This document shows positions 5,562 through 6,941 of a stretch of DNA of 6,941 nt, in pieces. The DNA is from Spirochaetales bacterium (lineage in GTDB: Bacteria; Spirochaetota; Spirochaetia; SZUA-6; DRHE01), in the NCBI GenBank assembly GCA_023136785.1, contig JAGLQP010000096.1, positions 1 to 6,941 on the forward strand. The letters run 5' to 3'. The notes under the pieces are model-generated. The model did no database searches. It was not told the origin of the DNA and saw only the letters and a list, made by a program, of their open reading frames with translations. The translations under genes were made by a program, and so were the position numbers. Position 1 is the first letter of the stretch; every line of letters starts with the position of its first letter.

Positions 5562-5569
5562 ATTAATAT
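5542..5569 (+). promoter_or_regulatory. Candidate sigma70-type promoter for the PBP gene
   Basis: TTGCTA (5542-5547), 16-base spacer, TAATAT (5564-5569), about 60 bases before the PBP ATG. The match is moderate and based on inspection alone. Confidence 0.35.
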
Positions 5570-5598
5570 TAACGGGCTTGAATTCTACGCTTCTAAGG

Positions 5599-5628
5599 AT
5601 GAGGCTTAAGGGTATACCTTCCCAGTGA
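5599..5628 (+). other. Possible nine-codon leader reading frame before the PBP gene
   Basis: ATG at 5599 opens a frame reading MRLKGIPSQ and stopping at TGA 5626-5628, one base before the PBP ATG (TGATATG). The only Shine-Dalgarno-like bases nearby (AAGGA and TTAAGGG) lie just before or inside this frame rather than next to the PBP ATG. It may couple translation or be chance. Confidence 0.25.
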
Positions 5629-5629
5629 T

Positions 5630-6941
5630 ATGAGCAACGGTAAAGAAAGAAGAAGGTTGTACTTCTTCGTACTATTTCTCGCTGCGCTGGTTCTGCTGAT
5701 CGTGGGCAGGCTAGTGCAGCTGATGATCTTCACTCCCAAGAATGAACCGCCGGGATCGATCACCTTGCCCGTTGTCGAACGCGGCCCCGTGCTTGATAGG
5801 AACGGGAAAATCCTCGCCATCTCAACCCGGCTGGATTCGGTTTCCGCCTGGATACCCGATGTTAGCGATCCTCAAGGCTCGGCGGAACTTCTTGCAGAAA
5901 TCCTCGACATCCCCTACGACACCGTTCTCTCCAGGCTGGAAAACAATCCGGGATTCGTGTTCATAAAGCGTAAGGTCACCCCTACCGAATCTGAAACGAT
6001 ACAAACCATCAAGGACGAGGGCAAATTGGAAGGCATAAACCTTGTCCCTGAGTTTGGCCGAAACTACCCGGAGCAAACACTGGCCAGTCACGTAATCGGC
6101 TACGTTGGGGTAGACAACGTAGGACTGAACGGGATCGAATACACCTTTAACAATGTCCTCTCCCCTCCGGCGGTAAGTACCGTCCAGGTCCAGAAGGAAT
6201 TTCTCGGGAATCAGGTGTTTCTGACCCTGGACATCAACATCCAGCATGTCATCGAAGGATTCGCTCGGAAAGCCTACGAAGAAAATGAAGCCGATGCCGT
6301 GTATATCCTGGTTATGGAAGCATCCTCCGGGGAGATCCTTGGGTACTGCGGTGTGCCCAACTTTGATCCGAATGAGTACAATAACTACGACAGCAGGGCG
6401 TTGCAGAATCTCCCTTTGACCCGCGCCTTTGAGCCAGGATCGGTGTTCAAGATATTTTCTATTTCTTCATTCCTCCAACTCGGCGGACTCGATGCACAGC
6501 AGGAGTTTTTTTGCGGCGGGGTCTACGAGATGAACCTTCCCAATGAGCAGACAATCGAGATACGGGACTTGGCCAGCCACGGGTGGGTGGATGCCCAAAA
6601 AATACTGAAGTACTCGTGCAATGTAGGGGCAGCTCTGGCTTCCGAGCAGGTCGAGGAAGTCGATTTTCACGAGATGTTGCTGCGCTTCGGTTTCGGGAAA
6701 CCCACAGGCCTGCCGCTGTCTGGAGAGAGCGCGGGGATCCTTGCCGACCCGAGCAGGTGGTCGGCTCGCAGCAAGGCGACAATCGCCTTTGGTCAGGAGG
6801 TCTCCGTTTCCTCTCTTCAGATACTCCAAGGAGCGACCGTGTTCGCCAACAATGGTCTCTTGCTCAAACCCCGCATCATACGGAAAATCGTCTCTCCCCA
6901 AGGCGAAATCATCAGAGGATTTGAGCGTGAACTGGTGCGGG
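5630..6941 (+). CDS. Class B penicillin-binding protein (FtsI/SpoVD-type transpeptidase), C-terminus outside window
   Basis: First 437 residues of a peptidoglycan D,D-transpeptidase; full-length relatives are about 550-700. A short basic N-terminus leads to one membrane helix at about 11-31 (YFFVLFLAALVLLIVGRLVQL). RGPVLDRNGKILA at 51-63 is the class B PBP N-terminal signature, followed by the dimerisation/pedestal region with NYPEQTLASHVIGYVG (145-160) and GLNGIEYTFN (165-174). The transpeptidase domain has the SxxK motif in FEPGSVFK (nucleophile S271, K274) and the SxN motif in YSCN (S329-C330-N331). AFGQEVSVSSLQILQGATVFANNG (386-409) is the conserved stretch before the KTG motif, which lies beyond the edge. 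It cross-links septal or side-wall peptidoglycan from the periplasmic face. ATG 5630 is chosen by the membrane-anchor pattern; ribosome binding is weak. The gene is divergent from the M23 operon. Which of division or elongation it serves cannot be decided here. Confidence 0.93.
   Translation, partial: MSNGKERRRLYFFVLFLAALVLLIVGRLVQLMIFTPKNEPPGSITLPVVERGPVLDRNGKILAISTRLDSVSAWIPDVSDPQGSAELLAEILDIPYDTVLSRLENNPGFVFIKRKVTPTESETIQTIKDEGKLEGINLVPEFGRNYPEQTLASHVIGYVGVDNVGLNGIEYTFNNVLSPPAVSTVQVQKEFLGNQVFLTLDINIQHVIEGFARKAYEENEADAVYILVMEASSGEILGYCGVPNFDPNEYNNYDSRALQNLPLTRAFEPGSVFKIFSISSFLQLGGLDAQQEFFCGGVYEMNLPNEQTIEIRDLASHGWVDAQKILKYSCNVGAALASEQVEEVDFHEMLLRFGFGKPTGLPLSGESAGILADPSRWSARSKATIAFGQEVSVSSLQILQGATVFANNGLLLKPRIIRKIVSPQGEIIRGFERELVR

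Larger units (their letters stand above)
5364..5629. promoter_or_regulatory. Divergent regulatory region between endopeptidase A and the PBP
   Basis: 266 bases with no credible long gene. It is AT-richer than its surroundings and holds three perfect inverted repeats: 5383-5403, 5457-5507 and 5523-5561. Promoters for both divergent transcripts should lie here. For the PBP, TTGCTA (5542-5547) and TAATAT (5564-5569) with a 16-base gap are a reasonable candidate, and the right arm of the third inverted repeat falls in the gap. For the leftward operon, GATAAT (minus strand, 5434-5429) could be a -10, but no good -35 is seen. Confidence 0.6.

Noticed and set aside
1..6941. Defence system, prophage, toxin-antitoxin or CRISPR content
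   Set aside because: All seven genes belong to housekeeping or envelope families; no nuclease, recombinase, small paired toxin gene or regularly spaced repeat array is visible.

Overview
The window is bacterial chromosomal DNA of moderately high GC, gene-dense, with no rRNA, tRNA, CRISPR, phage or insertion-sequence signature. Seven protein genes can be supported. Gene content (a class B penicillin-binding protein divergent from a tandem pair of membrane-anchored LysM/M23 endopeptidases and a bactofilin-like membrane protein) and use of TTG/GTG starts suggest a peptidoglycan-building Gram-negative-type bacterium. A spirochaete is my best guess from the feel of the PBP and LysM/M23 proteins, but this rests on impression rather than a search and should be held loosely.

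Layout from left to right: (1) 1-586, minus strand, N-terminal part of a quinone-oxidoreductase-type medium-chain dehydrogenase that runs off the left edge; (2) 587-798, a gene-free spacer carrying one copy of a 12-bp motif found again near 5.4-5.6 kb; (3) 799-1182, minus strand, a small cytidylyltransferase-fold nucleotidyltransferase whose frame is intact except for one in-frame TAG at codon 23; (4) 1337-1852, plus strand, a membrane-anchored SAM methyltransferase resembling the FAM173/ATPSCKMT lysine methyltransferases; (5) 1938-5363, minus strand, a three-gene apparent operon transcribed leftwards: LysM/M23 endopeptidase A, LysM/M23 endopeptidase B (26-bp overlap), and a secreted beta-repeat plus multi-TM protein (17-nt gap); (6) 5364-5629, a divergent promoter region with three perfect inverted repeats; (7) 5630-6941, plus strand, class B PBP (FtsI/SpoVD type), cut by the right edge before its KTG motif.

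The right-hand two thirds reads as a cell-wall morphogenesis module: a transpeptidase that makes cross-links, two endopeptidases able to cut them, and a beta-repeat membrane protein that could organise them, all controlled from one 266-bp divergent region. The most unusual observations are the structured operator-like repeats in that region (with a further copy 83 bp upstream of the oxidoreductase) and the amber codon inside an otherwise well-conserved nucleotidyltransferase. I did not see a clearly new multi-gene system such as a defence island.
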